A DNA stretch of 64,000 bases from Pseudonocardia sp. T1-2H (GTDB lineage: Bacteria; Actinomycetota; Actinomycetes; Mycobacteriales; Pseudonocardiaceae), in contig NZ_JBBPCL010000001.1 of assembly GCF_038039215.1 (NCBI RefSeq), positions 744,001 to 808,000 on the forward strand. The letters are read 5' to 3'. Below the pieces are notes generated by a model that did no database searches, had not been told where the DNA came from, and worked only from the letters and a program-made list of their open reading frames with translations. A program made the translations under genes and the position numbers. Shown in pieces: positions 26,315-35,700 of this stretch. How positions within the stretch are numbered: the stretch's first letter is position 1; the number at the start of each line of letters is the position of its first letter.

Positions 26315-27583
26315 GTGGCCGACGTGGTACGAACGCGACTCCGGGGATCCGGCGCCCGGCTCCCGCGCGAGGTCCTGGTGCTCGTCGCCTCGGCATTCGT
26401 GGTGGCCATCGGGTTCGGCATCGTGGCGCCCGCGCTGCCGGCCTTCGCCCGCAGCTTCGACGTCGGGGTCACCGCCGCGGCCGTGGTGGTCAGCCTGTTC
26501 GCCGCGTTCCGGCTCGGCTTCGCGCCGATCGGCGGGCGGCTGGTCACCCGCTTCGGCGAGCTGCGAATCTACTGCCTGGGCCTGGCGATCGCGGCGACGT
26601 CCGTCGGGGCGACGGCGTTCGCGGCGAACTACTGGCAGCTGCTGATCTTCCGCGGGGTCGGCGGCATCGGTTCCACGATGTTCACCGTCTCGGCGATCTC
26701 GCTGCTCGTCCGGCTCTCCCCGCCCGACTCGCGCGGCCGGGCGTCCGGGGCCTGGGCGACGGGCTTCCTACTCGGCAACATCGCCGGGCCGCTGCTGGGC
26801 GGCCTGCTCGTCGTCGTCAGCCTGCGGGCGCCGTTCCTCTGCTACGCCATTGCGCTGCTGCTGGCGCTGGCCATCTCCGCGCTGATGCTCCGTGGCCGGA
26901 CGGGTTATGCGTCGGGTACCGAGAACGTTCCGCCCGCGCTGTTCCGCACCGCGTTCGCGCACCCCACCTACCGGGCCGCGCTGGTGGCGAGCTTCGCCAA
27001 CGGCTGGACGGTGTTCGGGGTCCGGATCGCGCTGGTGCCGCTGTTCGTCGTCGCGGTACTGGGCCAGGAGGAGTCCTGGGCCGGGTTCGCACTGTCCGTG
27101 TTCGCCGCCGGCAACGCGGCGACGCTGCTGCTGGCCGGCCGGCTCGCGGACCGGCGCGGCCGCAAGCTGCCGGTGATCTCGGGCCTGGTCGTCTCGGCCT
27201 TCGCGACCTCCCTGCTCGGCTTGCACACCCCGCTGCCGGTGTTCCTGGCGTTGTCACTGGTCGCGGGCGTGGGCAGCGGGCTGGTCAACCCCGCGATGAC
27301 GGCGGCCGTCGCGGACGTCGTCGGGGCGAAGGCACGGGGCGGCACGGTGCTCGCCGGCTTCCAGATGGCCGCGGACTGCGGCGCGATCATCGGCCCGCTG
27401 CTGGCGGGTGCGGTCGCCGAGGCCGCGGGCTTCGGCTGGGCGTTCGTGCTCACCGGAGCGACCTCCGTCCTGGCCCTCGCCTTCTGGGTGCGGGCGCCGG
27501 AGACCCTGCCACGGACGGAGCCGTGCGATCCCGCACGGCTGCCGTCCGAGGCGGTGACGACCCGGGCTCTCGGCTCGGAGTAG
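26315..27583 (+). CDS. Major facilitator superfamily transporter
   Basis: A 422-residue protein with twelve hydrophobic spans. The motif A-like loop after span 2 is FRLGFAPIGGRLVTRFGELR and the second-half copy is LLAGRLADRRGRKLP. The size and layout suit a proton-driven drug or metabolite exporter of the DHA1 type, but no substrate can be named. GTG 26315. It stands alone after tmRNA. Confidence 0.9.
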   Translation: MADVVRTRLRGSGARLPREVLVLVASAFVVAIGFGIVAPALPAFARSFDVGVTAAAVVVSLFAAFRLGFAPIGGRLVTRFGELRIYCLGLAIAATSVGATAFAANYWQLLIFRGVGGIGSTMFTVSAISLLVRLSPPDSRGRASGAWATGFLLGNIAGPLLGGLLVVVSLRAPFLCYAIALLLALAISALMLRGRTGYASGTENVPPALFRTAFAHPTYRAALVASFANGWTVFGVRIALVPLFVVAVLGQEESWAGFALSVFAAGNAATLLLAGRLADRRGRKLPVISGLVVSAFATSLLGLHTPLPVFLALSLVAGVGSGLVNPAMTAAVADVVGAKARGGTVLAGFQMAADCGAIIGPLLAGAVAEAAGFGWAFVLTGATSVLALAFWVRAPETLPRTEPCDPARLPSEAVTTRALGSE

Positions 27584-27586
27584 AGG

Positions 27587-27697
27587 TCAGGCCCGGGTGA
27601 GATAGGCCGGCCGCTCGGTCAGCTGCTCCTCGACGAGGCGTTCTCCGGGGGCCAGCTCGCCGTCGAGGATCTCCGCACGTTCCGGGTCGGGTCTCCC
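27587..27697 (-). pseudogene. Short GntR-family N-terminal remnant
   Basis: The minus strand reads AEILDGELAPGERLVEEQLT followed by ERPAYLTRA and a TGA at 27589-27587. The first part is the start of a GntR/FCD winged helix (IxxGxLxPGERLVEEQL); the recognition helix and all that follows are missing. Only a ~35-residue scrap remains. Confidence 0.5.
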
Positions 27698-27713
27698 TTT
27701 CCAGGGTGTCAGA

Positions 27714-28442
27714 TCACGCGGCGGAGACCCCGATGAGCATGCCGACCAGATAGGTCGCGCCCGCCGCGATCGCCCCGAACATCAGCTGCCGAAGCCCGCC
27801 GCCCCACCATGTGCGGACCGTGAAGCGGGACGAGAGCGCACCGGCCGCGAACAGCCCGACCGCGCCGATCCCCAGCGCGAGGACCAGCGACGACGACCCG
27901 AGGAGGAACGACAGCAGCGGGATGATGCCGCCGATCGCGAAGCACAGGAACGACGAGATCGCCGCCGTCCACGGTGAGGGCTGGTCGTCCAGGCTCACGC
28001 CCAGCTCCTGGCGCACGTGCGCCCGCAGCGCCAGGTCCGGGTTGGCGTGCACCTCCTCGGCAACGGCCCGCGCGGTCGGCTCCGTGAGACCCATCTCCCG
28101 GTACATGTCGACCAGCTCGGCCTTCTCCGCGTTCGGGTGGCGCTCGAGCTCGTCGCGTTCCTTCGACGCCTCCTGCTGCACGGCCTCGTTCTGCGTACCG
28201 ACCGACGCGAACTCGCCCAACGCCATCGAGAACGCGCCCGCGACGAGCCCGGCCATCCCCGTCAGCACGATCAACTGGCGGTCGCCGCCACCGCCGCCGA
28301 CGCCCGCGACCAGCGCGATGTTCGTGACGAGGCCGTCCATGGCGCCGAACGTGGCGGCGCGCAGCCAGCCACCGGAGATGTCCTGGTGGTGATGGTCCTG
28401 CGCGTGCGCGGCCAGCTCGTCGTCCGGTACCGGGGTACTCAC
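27714..28442 (-). CDS. VIT1/CCC1 family transporter
   Basis: A 242-residue protein. GGWLRAATFGAMDGLVTNIA and MALGEFASVGTQNEAVQQEA are hallmarks of the vacuolar iron transporter family, with a cytoplasmic acidic/His region (KERDELERHPNAEKAELVDM) that binds metal in homologues and three C-terminal spans. Iron or manganese transport is probable. The N-terminus has AHAQDHHHQD. GTG 28442 is chosen over upstream frames because it begins STPVPDDELAAH. Monocistronic, minus strand. Confidence 0.9.
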   Translation of the reverse strand: MSTPVPDDELAAHAQDHHHQDISGGWLRAATFGAMDGLVTNIALVAGVGGGGGDRQLIVLTGMAGLVAGAFSMALGEFASVGTQNEAVQQEASKERDELERHPNAEKAELVDMYREMGLTEPTARAVAEEVHANPDLALRAHVRQELGVSLDDQPSPWTAAISSFLCFAIGGIIPLLSFLLGSSSLVLALGIGAVGLFAAGALSSRFTVRTWWGGGLRQLMFGAIAAGATYLVGMLIGVSAA

Positions 28443-28722
28443 CCGCCGAGCGTAGCCGCTGCCCCGACAGGGTGGTCGGCTCGCGGGACGGCCGGCGCTT
28501 CGGCGTCCTGATGGACGGCGACCGAGCTGTCCTCGTCCGGCGGCAGTGGGTGCTCCGCCACCGGGAGCTGCCGGCCGAGAGCAACCGGACCGCGCGCCGT
28601 CGCGTCGATGAATCGAGCGTCCGACCTGGACGCGGCTCTCGAGCAGGGGTCCGCCCGCGAGAATTCCGGCCCTGCTCCGGGCCCTCAGAAACGTCTCAGG
28701 TAGCGGGACTACGGTGCGCCGC

Positions 28723-29250
28723 GTGACGAGGGATCGCGTACTGGACGTGGTCGGCACGCTAGCGCGGCTGGGGCTCGCGGCGGTGTGGCTGGTGTCCGGC
28801 CTGCTCAAGGTCGTCGACCCGGACCAGACCTACGTGGCCGTGCGCGCGTACGACGTGCTGCCGAAGCTCGGGGTGTCGGTCGTGGCGGGTGTGCTGCCGT
28901 GGTTCGAGCTCGCCCTGGGTCTGCTGCTGCTCCTCGGCGTCGGGATCCGGCTGGTCGCCTGGCTCTCCGTCGGGCTGCTGGTCGCGTTCATCGCGGGTGT
29001 GAGCCAGGCGTGGGCGCGGGGGCTGTCGATCGACTGCGGCTGCTTCGGCGGCGGTGGCGCGGTCGCGGCCGGGCAGACCCAGTACGTGCAGGAACTGTGG
29101 CGGGACATCGGATTCTTGCTGATGGCGGGCTGGCTCGCGGTCCGGCCGCGGACGCTGGGATCCCTCGACGGCCGGTTCGGCGCCGCGCCCGCACCCGCGG
29201 GCGTCGGGGCCCGGCGAGATGCTCGGGGAACTGAAGGAGACGGGAACTGA
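28723..29250 (+). CDS. MauE/DoxX-like membrane protein
   Basis: A 175-residue protein with four spans (LARLGLAAVWLVSGLLKVVD first). A CGCF motif (SIDCGCFGGGG) after span 3 is typical of the MauE branch, thought to help disulfide formation. The C-terminus is Ala/Arg-rich. It lies one base ahead of a DsbA-like gene, which supports a thiol-redox role. GTG 28723 is preferred to GTG 28714. Confidence 0.85.
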   Translation: MTRDRVLDVVGTLARLGLAAVWLVSGLLKVVDPDQTYVAVRAYDVLPKLGVSVVAGVLPWFELALGLLLLLGVGIRLVAWLSVGLLVAFIAGVSQAWARGLSIDCGCFGGGGAVAAGQTQYVQELWRDIGFLLMAGWLAVRPRTLGSLDGRFGAAPAPAGVGARRDARGTEGDGN

Positions 29251-29251
29251 C

Positions 29252-30025
29252 GTGGGTGGTGCGGAGCGCAGGGAACGGGAACGGCGCCAGGCGGCGACCG
29301 AGGCCCGGCTGCAGGCGGCACGCAAGGCGACGGGCAAGGCGAGCCGTGGAGGCATCCTCGGCAATACCCCCGCCCTGGCGATCGTCGCGGTCGTCGTGGT
29401 CGCGGCGATCATCGTGGGCGTCGTGATCGCGGCGAACCGCAACTCGGCGGGGAACGCGCCGGTGGCGGCGCACTACCCGGTCAGCCGGGCGGACACCGTG
29501 ATCGTCGCCGGCCAGCCGTCGGCCCCGAAGACGATCTCGGTATACGAGGACTACCTCTGCCCCTACTGTGAACGGCTCGAGCAGCGCTATGGCGACCAGC
29601 TGACGACCGCGCTCAACGCCGGCCAGATCAAGGTCGAGTACCACGCGCTCGGCTTCCTCGACGCCAGCTCGAGCCCGGCCGGCTACTCCACCCGCGCCGC
29701 GAACGCCGCCCTCTGCGCCGCGGACGCGAACATCTGGCCCGCCTACCACGCCGCGCTCTACGCGACCCAGCCCGCGGAGGGTGGCCCCGGCCTCAGCGAC
29801 GAGGAGCTGATCCAGAAGGGCACGGACCTCGGCGCGCCGAACACGTTCGGCCAGTGCGTCACGGGCAACGGCAACGCCGCCGCCATCGCCTCGGCCACCA
29901 ACACCGCTGTCGCGAACCCCGCCCTGCAGAGCAACGGTCGGTTCGGGACACCGACCGTCATCGTCAACGGCAGCAAGGTCGACCTGAACGACACGAACTG
30001 GCTCACCGAGGCGATCGCAGGCTGA
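29252..30025 (+). CDS. Membrane-anchored DsbA-like thiol:disulfide protein
   Basis: A 257-residue protein with a charged cytoplasmic N-terminus (RRERERRQAATEARLQAARK), one membrane span (ALAIVAVVVVAAIIVGVVIA) and an extracytoplasmic thioredoxin fold with active site YEDYLCPYCERLEQ and cis-Pro region GRFGTPTVIVNG. It probably oxidises exported proteins, recharged by the MauE-like protein immediately upstream. GTG 29252 follows the previous stop by one base, indicating a tight operon. Confidence 0.92.
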   Translation: MGGAERRERERRQAATEARLQAARKATGKASRGGILGNTPALAIVAVVVVAAIIVGVVIAANRNSAGNAPVAAHYPVSRADTVIVAGQPSAPKTISVYEDYLCPYCERLEQRYGDQLTTALNAGQIKVEYHALGFLDASSSPAGYSTRAANAALCAADANIWPAYHAALYATQPAEGGPGLSDEELIQKGTDLGAPNTFGQCVTGNGNAAAIASATNTAVANPALQSNGRFGTPTVIVNGSKVDLNDTNWLTEAIAG

Positions 30026-30098
30026 CGCCGTGGAGCCGGTTCCCGGGACCCCCCGGAAATCGGCTCCACAGCCGTCGTGTACGGTTCAGTCATCGCAA

Positions 30099-30176
<78 letters not shown>

Positions 30177-30184
30177 GATGATCA

Positions 30185-30210
30185 GCCCGGACACTCGTCC
30201 GGGCTTTTTT
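30185..30210 (+). terminator. Intrinsic terminator just inside attL
   Basis: GCCCGGAC-ACTC-GTCCGGGC followed by TTTTTT, the strongest U-tract terminator in the window. It would stop tRNA-Ala transcripts from entering the element and overlaps the last codons of int on the other strand. Confidence 0.93.
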
Positions 30211-30232
30211 CTTGTCCGGCCTCGGTGGCCGC

Positions 30233-30256
30233 TGAGTGACTAACTGAGTGACTAAC
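30233..30256 (+). repeat. Tandem 12-bp repeats, putative integrase arm sites (left, AICE)
   Basis: TGAGTGACTAAC occurs twice without a gap, 57 bp inside attL and within the 3' end of int. The same pair, with one base missing from the second unit, lies at 46580-46602 inside attR. Confidence 0.75.
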
Positions 30257-31379
30257 CGCCGTGAGTGGGAACAGATCATCCATCGCTGTGGTGCCTTCGT
30301 CGAGCACCGGCTTGAGCTGCTTCCGATAGACGGCCTCGGTGACAGCGGTCCCGCTGTGCCCGACGAGCCGTGAGATCTGCTCCAGCGGAACGCCGGACTC
30401 GGAGAGCAGCGAGACGAAGCTGTGCCGCAGCTCGCGTGGGGTCCATGCCTTCGGATCGAGCCCGGCCGCCTCGACGACCCGCCGGAAGGTGCGCCGGACG
30501 TTGTGCGCGTCCATCCCGGTCCCGTTGGCGGTCGCGAACACGAGGTCGTCAGGGTCGACGGCGCGGCCAACCTTGTGCCGCCGGAGCGCGTCGACGCAGC
30601 GGAGCGGCATGGCGATCCGCCGCCTCGACTTGCGAGTCTTGGTGTCGCCGCCGAGCCGCACCGAGCGGAGAACGGAGATCGAGGGCGGGACCGGCGGAAC
30701 AGCGTCCGGCTTGCCGTCGAGGTCGACATCGGCCCAGCGCAGCGCGCGGAGTTCTTCGGTACGGGCGCCGACCAGCAGCGAGAGCACGATGTAGGCACGT
30801 AGCGGTGAGCCCTCGGCCGCGGTGAGGAGCTTCTCGGCCTGGGCGAACGTGAGTGACTTGGATGGCCGCCCGGCCTTGCCGGTAGGGATCTCGCAGAGCC
30901 CGACGACGTTGCGCCGGACCTTGTCGCGTGCCATCGCGTAGTTCACGGCGCGGTTGAGGATCGAGTGCATCAGCCGGAGCGTGCGGGTACTGACCTGCGA
31001 CGACTCGGCGCGGAGCCAACGGTCGACGTCCTCGGCCGACAGGTCTGCGAGCCGTCGACGGCCGAGCGGCGGGATGATGTGGTGGTCGCTGATGGTGCGG
31101 TAGTTCGCGACCGTCCCGGGGAGCGGCCGGACAGGGCGTAGTCGAGCCAGTAGCTGACCGCCTCGCCGACGGTGTAGCGCGGCGTGCGTGACGTCAGCCC
31201 GTCCTCGTGGTCCCGCAGGATCCGCTTGAGCTTGTCCTTCGCGGCGGTCTTGGTCGTCCCGCTGGCCTTCTTGGTGATCCGCTTTCCGCGCCCGTCGAAG
31301 CCGAGCGTGGCTGTGGCGATCCACCGCTGGCGGGTCTCGTCCCAGTGCAGTCCGCCTTCCCCTCGGTTGCGTCGGGTGG

Positions 31380-31580
31380 TCACGAGGCGATGCCGAAGTC
31401 GTCGGATTCCCGCTCCAGGAGCGCGATGTAGTCGGCGATGGCGGAGGCGGGGATGAGCCGGACGCGGCCGACCCGGACCGAGCGGAGGCGACCGCTGCGA
31501 AGCTCTTCGTACAGGGTGCTGCGGCCGAGGGAGAGCAGCGCCATGACGTCCGGCACCCGGTACAGCTCCTTGGCGTTCAC
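31380..31580 (-). CDS. xis: Excisionase / HTH protein
   Basis: A 66-residue MerR/excisionase-like winged helix: ELYRVPDVMALLSLGRSTLY, EELRSGRLRSVRVGRVRLIP. It directs the integrase toward excision in pSAM2-type elements. Stop and start codons overlap those of rep (upstream) and int (downstream), so the three are translated together. Confidence 0.9.
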   Translation of the reverse strand: MNAKELYRVPDVMALLSLGRSTLYEELRSGRLRSVRVGRVRLIPASAIADYIALLERESDDFGIAS

Positions 31581-32908
31581 GGTCCGGTCCTCCTGGTCGT
31601 CCGTCGGTCGTCGCGGATGCGTTCGGCGTGGGCGATGGCGAGTTCGCGGTCGGTGTCGGTGTGGTGGCCGATGCCGACGAGGTGCCAGTCGTTGATGACG
31701 ATCACGGGGTCGTCGGCGGGGTGGCCGAGGTGGTCGAGCTGTTCGGCCAGGCGCCAGGCCCGACGTTCACCGCGGATGACGCGGAAGGTGGTGGAGTAGG
31801 CGCGGCTCTTGGTGAGGAAGTGGCCGCGGAACCCGAGCATGTGGGCCCATTTGCGCAGGTTGAGCTCCGCGTACTGGGCGAGGCCGCCGAGGTGCCAGGC
31901 GGTTTCGATGAGGCGCCGGTGGTGGGTGGCCAGGTGCATCCGCTCGAGGTGGGCCAGGGAGCGGATGGGGCGGTCGGGGTGGCCGTCGGTCTTCCCGGTG
32001 CCCTTGGTGGCGTATTTGGCGATGTAGCCGGCCAACCGGCTGTCGGTGATCTCGCCGGACTCGTCGGTGACCGCGTCGTGGGCGGTGGGAGTGATCTCGC
32101 GCAGGTCGAGCTGCGCGCCCCAGCGCAGGGTGAGGGTGGTGCCGTCGGGCCGGGCGACGTCCAGGCCGGTCGCGGTGGCCGCCTCGTGGACGGCGTCGCG
32201 GAGGGCTTCGGCGGTGAGCCCGGCGGGTGGTGGGTCGGCGGGTCCGTCGGGGCCGTCGAGCCGGATCGCGGCGTGGAAGTGCACGAGCCCGCGGCGTTGG
32301 TATTCGGCGACCTTGGCGTAGGACAGCCGGGCGACCTGGCCGAACCGACGTCCGGAGACCCCGAGCCGGGCGGCGAGGGCACGGCGCAGGGTGATGGCGA
32401 AGCGGTGCCAGAGCTTCCCGGCGTGGGCCTGCCAGAGGACCGCGGCGGTGTAGTCGTAGCTGTCGTGGTCGATCGCGCCGCCGAGGTTCGGGTCGTGGTC
32501 GCGGTGGTGGACCCCGCAGGCGCAGGGGATGACCCGGCCGCGGGTGGTGAGCCGTCGGGTGTGGACGGGCCCGAACGAGGGCGCGGTGAGGGTGAGGAAC
32601 AGGCGGGGCCGGTCGGTCACGGTGGCGGGGATGCCGCGCTCTTGTCCGGCGAGTCCGGCGCGGATGAGGTGGAAGGCGTCGGCGGCGTAGCGGTCCGAGC
32701 AGGACGGACAGACGGTGTCGCGGCGGTTCCCGCACGGCGCCCACACCTCCCCGGTGCGCTGGGCCAGGACCCGCCCGTCGGAGGTGGTGATGGTCGAGGA
32801 GCCGCGCAGCCGGACGGGGTGGGCGCAGCCGCCGGTGGCCTCCATCCGGGCCCGCCACGTCGGGTAGTCGAAGGAGCGGAGCCGCGCGGTCAGTTCCAGG
32901 TCGCTCAT
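31577..32908 (-). CDS. RepSA-like replication initiator (rolling circle)
   Basis: A 443-residue protein. A cysteine cluster (CAHPVRL, CGNRRDTVCPSCSDRYAADA) precedes a HUH nickase core: RRGLVHFHAAIRLDG supplies the HxH metal motif and LAGYIAKYATKGTGKT the catalytic-Tyr helix, as in RepSA of pSAM2. It nicks the origin and starts rolling-circle replication of the excised element. ATG 32908 overlaps the stop of the upstream gene (ATGA). Confidence 0.92.
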   Translation of the reverse strand: MSDLELTARLRSFDYPTWRARMEATGGCAHPVRLRGSSTITTSDGRVLAQRTGEVWAPCGNRRDTVCPSCSDRYAADAFHLIRAGLAGQERGIPATVTDRPRLFLTLTAPSFGPVHTRRLTTRGRVIPCACGVHHRDHDPNLGGAIDHDSYDYTAAVLWQAHAGKLWHRFAITLRRALAARLGVSGRRFGQVARLSYAKVAEYQRRGLVHFHAAIRLDGPDGPADPPPAGLTAEALRDAVHEAATATGLDVARPDGTTLTLRWGAQLDLREITPTAHDAVTDESGEITDSRLAGYIAKYATKGTGKTDGHPDRPIRSLAHLERMHLATHHRRLIETAWHLGGLAQYAELNLRKWAHMLGFRGHFLTKSRAYSTTFRVIRGERRAWRLAEQLDHLGHPADDPVIVINDWHLVGIGHHTDTDRELAIAHAERIRDDRRTTRRTGP

Positions 32909-33477
32909 CGTGGGTAGACCTCGTGTTCGTGTTCGATCTCGACGGGGTCGGCGCGCAAGCCGTGGTGGCGGGCGAGGCGTTCGGCACCGGCCCGGTAGGA
33001 ACGGGCCCGCCCGATGACCTCCCCGGCGCTGGTCTCGACGAGGTAGCTGCCGTTCTCGCGGACGATGGCGCCGGAGAACTCGTCCGCGGTGACCAGGCCA
33101 TGCCCGGGGCGGACGACGTCGACGAAGACCCGCACCCGGTCCCCTGGCTGGGCCTTGGAGGCCGCGACGGCGGCGACGTCGACGGTGGTGGCTGCTTCGG
33201 GTTCTGCGCGGCCATCGACAGTGACGGTCACCCGGGACCCGTGGACGAGGCGCCCGGCGGCCAGGAGGTGATGCACCGTGGCGGCGACGTCCGAGCGGGC
33301 AGGGATGGCGTGCTCGGCAGCGCGGGTGCCGATGTGGCGGGTGTGCACGGCCTCGCCGACGCCGACCAGGACGAAGCCGGGATCGCGGGCGTCGCGCAGC
33401 ACGCGGTCGGTGACTTCGTCGTCGAACAGCAGGGCTTGCCCGGCCGCCTCCCGGCGCTGGCGGGGGAGGCGGCTCAT
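32905..33477 (-). CDS. AICE accessory protein of unknown function
   Basis: A 190-residue, mixed alpha/beta and acidic protein: RQRREAAGQALLFDDEVTDR at the start, a Val/Asp-rich centre (TVDVAAVAASKAQPGDRVRV) and HGLRADPVEIEHEHEVYPR at the end. ATG 33477 overlaps the stop of the small membrane gene and its own stop overlaps rep, so it is inside the replication-transfer operon. I recognise no domain. Confidence 0.75.
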   Translation of the reverse strand: MSRLPRQRREAAGQALLFDDEVTDRVLRDARDPGFVLVGVGEAVHTRHIGTRAAEHAIPARSDVAATVHHLLAAGRLVHGSRVTVTVDGRAEPEAATTVDVAAVAASKAQPGDRVRVFVDVVRPGHGLVTADEFSGAIVRENGSYLVETSAGEVIGRARSYRAGAERLARHHGLRADPVEIEHEHEVYPR

Positions 33478-33692
33478 CGCGTCCACCACCACGAGTAGCG
33501 GGCCTCGGCACCCCATTCAGCGGCCAGCGCGCGGGTCGCCCGGTACTCGATCAGAGCGGCGCCGATGGCAGCGACCCAGAACCAGCCGGAACCGGTGCCG
33601 AGCACGAGCCAAAACAAACCGACGACGGCGGCGAGGGCGAGGGTGACGCGCAGCCAGGTCGCGGCGGCCCATCCGGTGACGGCCCACATCAC
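33474..33692 (-). CDS. Small AICE membrane protein (Spd-like position)
   Basis: A 72-residue protein with two hydrophobic stretches (WAAATWLRVTLALAAVVGLF and VLGTGSGWFWVAAIGAALIE) and a basic C-terminus. Its ATG overlaps the stop of the FtsK/TraB gene. Small membrane proteins beside traB in related elements act in intramycelial spread (Spd); that role here is inferred from position only. Confidence 0.7.
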   Translation of the reverse strand: MMWAVTGWAAATWLRVTLALAAVVGLFWLVLGTGSGWFWVAAIGAALIEYRATRALAAEWGAEARYSWWWTR

Positions 33693-35122
33693 GCCGCCTC
33701 GCCATCGCCGACGGCCCGCAGCCCGGGGGTGGCCGGAGGGGTGCAGCGAGCGACGAGCTCGTCGATCTCCTCATCGGTCACCAGGGCGGCGCGGAACCGG
33801 ATCGGCAGCCGCGAGCGCTGGTCGATCACGTAGCCGATCCCGGCGTGCGCTTGATCGCCGGGGATCTCGTCGGCCAGCGCGCCCCGCTCCCGGGCACCGT
33901 CGCCGAGGACCATGTCCACGTGGGAGCTGGCGGTGACGCCGAGGCAGATCCGGGTGGGGAACAGCTCGCGGACGTCCACGACGTCCTTGGACGGTTCCTG
34001 CACGTAGCCCATGACGCTGGTGAGACAGGCGCGGCCCTGGGTGAGGATCTCGGCGAGCAGGCGCAGGGCCTCGCGGACGTCGCCGCGTTCGCCGTAGGCG
34101 GTGAGCATCGCCATCTCGTCGATCACGACCAGGTCCAGCGGCGTGGTCGGGGAGACGTCGAGGCGCCGGAGCCCGTGGGCGGCCATGTGGGCCTGGCGGG
34201 TCTTCATCTCGTCCCGCACGGCGGTGAGCAGGGCGATGGCCTCGGCCGCGGTGGTGGCGTGGCGGTGGAACAGCGGCGCTCCGCGGTGGGTCTCGGCGCC
34301 GCCCTTCAGATCGATCACGTGCAGCCGCACCAGCCGGTCGCGGATGGCGGGGCCCATCGCGCGCAGCGGTGCCCAGATCAGCGAGCCCTTGCCCGGGCCG
34401 GTGGCGCCGGCCACCAGGACGTGACGGCCGGGCACGCCCAGGGTGAAGGGGTGGCCGTACTCATCCTCACCGACCGGGAGCGCGGCGAGATCGACGAGAT
34501 CGGTCTCGGCGGGGATCGCCGGTGCGGGGATGGGCAGGGTGAAGGGCATCTGTCGCTCGACCACGACGGTGAGCACGCCGGGGCGGTGGCGCGTGACCGC
34601 GACCCGGTGGGCGCGCATCGCATCGGCGAGGGTCTCGGTGCGCCCCGTCCACAGCGTGAGGTCCTGGCCGCGGGTCAGACGGACCCGCAGGGTGTCGATC
34701 GAGCGAGTGGCCGAGCGGACCCGCAGCACCCGCGGGGCGTCGATGCGGCCCGTGTGGTGGTTCTCCCTCGCGAGGCCGCAGTCGGCGAGTAAGGCCGCCC
34801 AGCGGCGGCCGCGGTAGGTGGTCCAGCGCCGCCAGGCCGCACGCAACATGGGGGCGGCGAAGCGGTCAAACGTGGGAGGGTGCAGCCGCCCCCACACCAC
34901 CACGGCCAGCAGCAGCGAGCCGATAGTGATCGCGGCCGGGAGCAGGCCGACGAGCACCGCGGCCACGACGAGGGCGGCAGGGATAAGCAGGAACAGGGGG
35001 TGGCGGGCCAGCCAGGCCAGGCCGCGGAACTCGCCGCCGACCGGGCGGGAGGAGTGCCGGACCGTGGGGCGGTGGTGCGCCTCGGCGTGGCGCAGGGACG
35101 GGCGGTGCAGCGGGCGGGCCAT
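33689..35122 (-). CDS. FtsK/SpoIIIE-type DNA translocase (TraB-like)
   Basis: A 477-residue protein: two N-terminal membrane spans (~45-85, HPLFLLIPAALVVAAVLVGL), then an FtsK ATPase with Walker A LVAGATGPGKGSLIW (about residue 241, Pro where Ser is usual) and Walker B LDLVVIDEMAML (about 337). It is the single protein that moves double-stranded DNA between mycelia in AICE transfer. A C-terminal gamma-like HTH is not obvious. It shares its operon with rep, xis and int. Confidence 0.92.
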   Translation of the reverse strand: MARPLHRPSLRHAEAHHRPTVRHSSRPVGGEFRGLAWLARHPLFLLIPAALVVAAVLVGLLPAAITIGSLLLAVVVWGRLHPPTFDRFAAPMLRAAWRRWTTYRGRRWAALLADCGLARENHHTGRIDAPRVLRVRSATRSIDTLRVRLTRGQDLTLWTGRTETLADAMRAHRVAVTRHRPGVLTVVVERQMPFTLPIPAPAIPAETDLVDLAALPVGEDEYGHPFTLGVPGRHVLVAGATGPGKGSLIWAPLRAMGPAIRDRLVRLHVIDLKGGAETHRGAPLFHRHATTAAEAIALLTAVRDEMKTRQAHMAAHGLRRLDVSPTTPLDLVVIDEMAMLTAYGERGDVREALRLLAEILTQGRACLTSVMGYVQEPSKDVVDVRELFPTRICLGVTASSHVDMVLGDGARERGALADEIPGDQAHAGIGYVIDQRSRLPIRFRAALVTDEEIDELVARCTPPATPGLRAVGDGEAA

Positions 35123-35124
35123 GA

Positions 35125-35334
35125 TCAGACTCCCTTGCGGATGGCGAGCTGGGCCAGGCGCAGGCCCTCGGCGACCCCGGCGCGCCAGGCCTGTTCGGTC
35201 GGGACCTCCGGGGTGGTGGCGTGCAGGAACCGGCGGCGCTCGCGGTCCAGGCGGCGCACCAGGCGACCGACGCCGTGGGCGGGCTGACGGACCCGGCCGT
35301 GGCGGACGGGCTTCTCGGTGGCGGTCAGGGACAT
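35125..35334 (-). CDS. Small basic AICE protein
   Basis: A 69-residue protein rich in Arg and His (GVGRLVRRLDRERRRFL), with a helical C-terminus (AWRAGVAEGLRLAQLAIRKG). It sits 2 nt upstream of traB and overlaps the gene before it by 10 nt. Function unknown. Confidence 0.65.
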   Translation of the reverse strand: MSLTATEKPVRHGRVRQPAHGVGRLVRRLDRERRRFLHATTPEVPTEQAWRAGVAEGLRLAQLAIRKGV

Positions 35335-35546
35335 GTCGTCTCCTCGGGCGTGGTGGCGGTGCAGGGGGTTGCGGTGCCGTGACAGCCGGGGCAGGTGCCG
35401 TCGCCGAGGCAGGCGGGGCAGTCCCGGCCGTCGCCGGCGCCGGGTGAGGTGTCCGGGGTGGTGCCGTAGCCGTCGCAGACGTCGCACGAGCCGGAGCCCG
35501 AGCAGCCGCCACAGACGGCGGTGGTGGTCGCGGTGGTGGTAGTCAT
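35325..35546 (-). CDS. Small cysteine-rich protein with DnaJ-like zinc-finger repeats
   Basis: A 73-residue protein: CGGCSGSGSCDVCDGYG and CPACLGDGTCPGCHG are CxxCxGxG-type repeats as in the DnaJ zinc finger, without a J domain. The linker and N-terminus are Thr-rich. It probably folds around two zincs. First gene of the tight traB-int run. Confidence 0.65.
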   Translation of the reverse strand: MTTTTATTTAVCGGCSGSGSCDVCDGYGTTPDTSPGAGDGRDCPACLGDGTCPGCHGTATPCTATTPEETTCP

Positions 35547-35700
35547 CGGGGCCTCCGGTGCTGGTGGTGGCCTGTTTTCGGGCAGGGGGCAGCCACTGCG
35601 GAATTGCGGTGATTTCGCCGAATCAGTGAGGGGTCGGCTGCCCCGTGCCCGAGCGCGGCCGGTCAGGCCGCCGGGAGGTGGGCCGTGAGGCCCGGTGCTG

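Larger units (their letters stand above)
30182..31383 (-). pseudogene. int: AICE tyrosine integrase, one frameshift
   Basis: Two frames make a complete ~400-residue integrase. N-terminal frame: AP2-like arm-binding domain (GGLHWDETRQRWIATATLGF, GKRITKKASGTTKTAAKDKL) to WLDYALSGRSPG. C-terminal frame: GTVANYRTISDHHIIPPLG, box I GARTEELRALRW, box II TPRELRHSFVSLL, box III LVGHSGTAVTEAVYRKQL with the Tyr. The frames meet at 31114-31122 (TCCCGGGGA); one additional base in the CCGGG run restores SPGTVANY. GTG 31383 overlaps the xis stop. The 3' end abuts attL. May be functional if the indel is an error. Confidence 0.88.
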
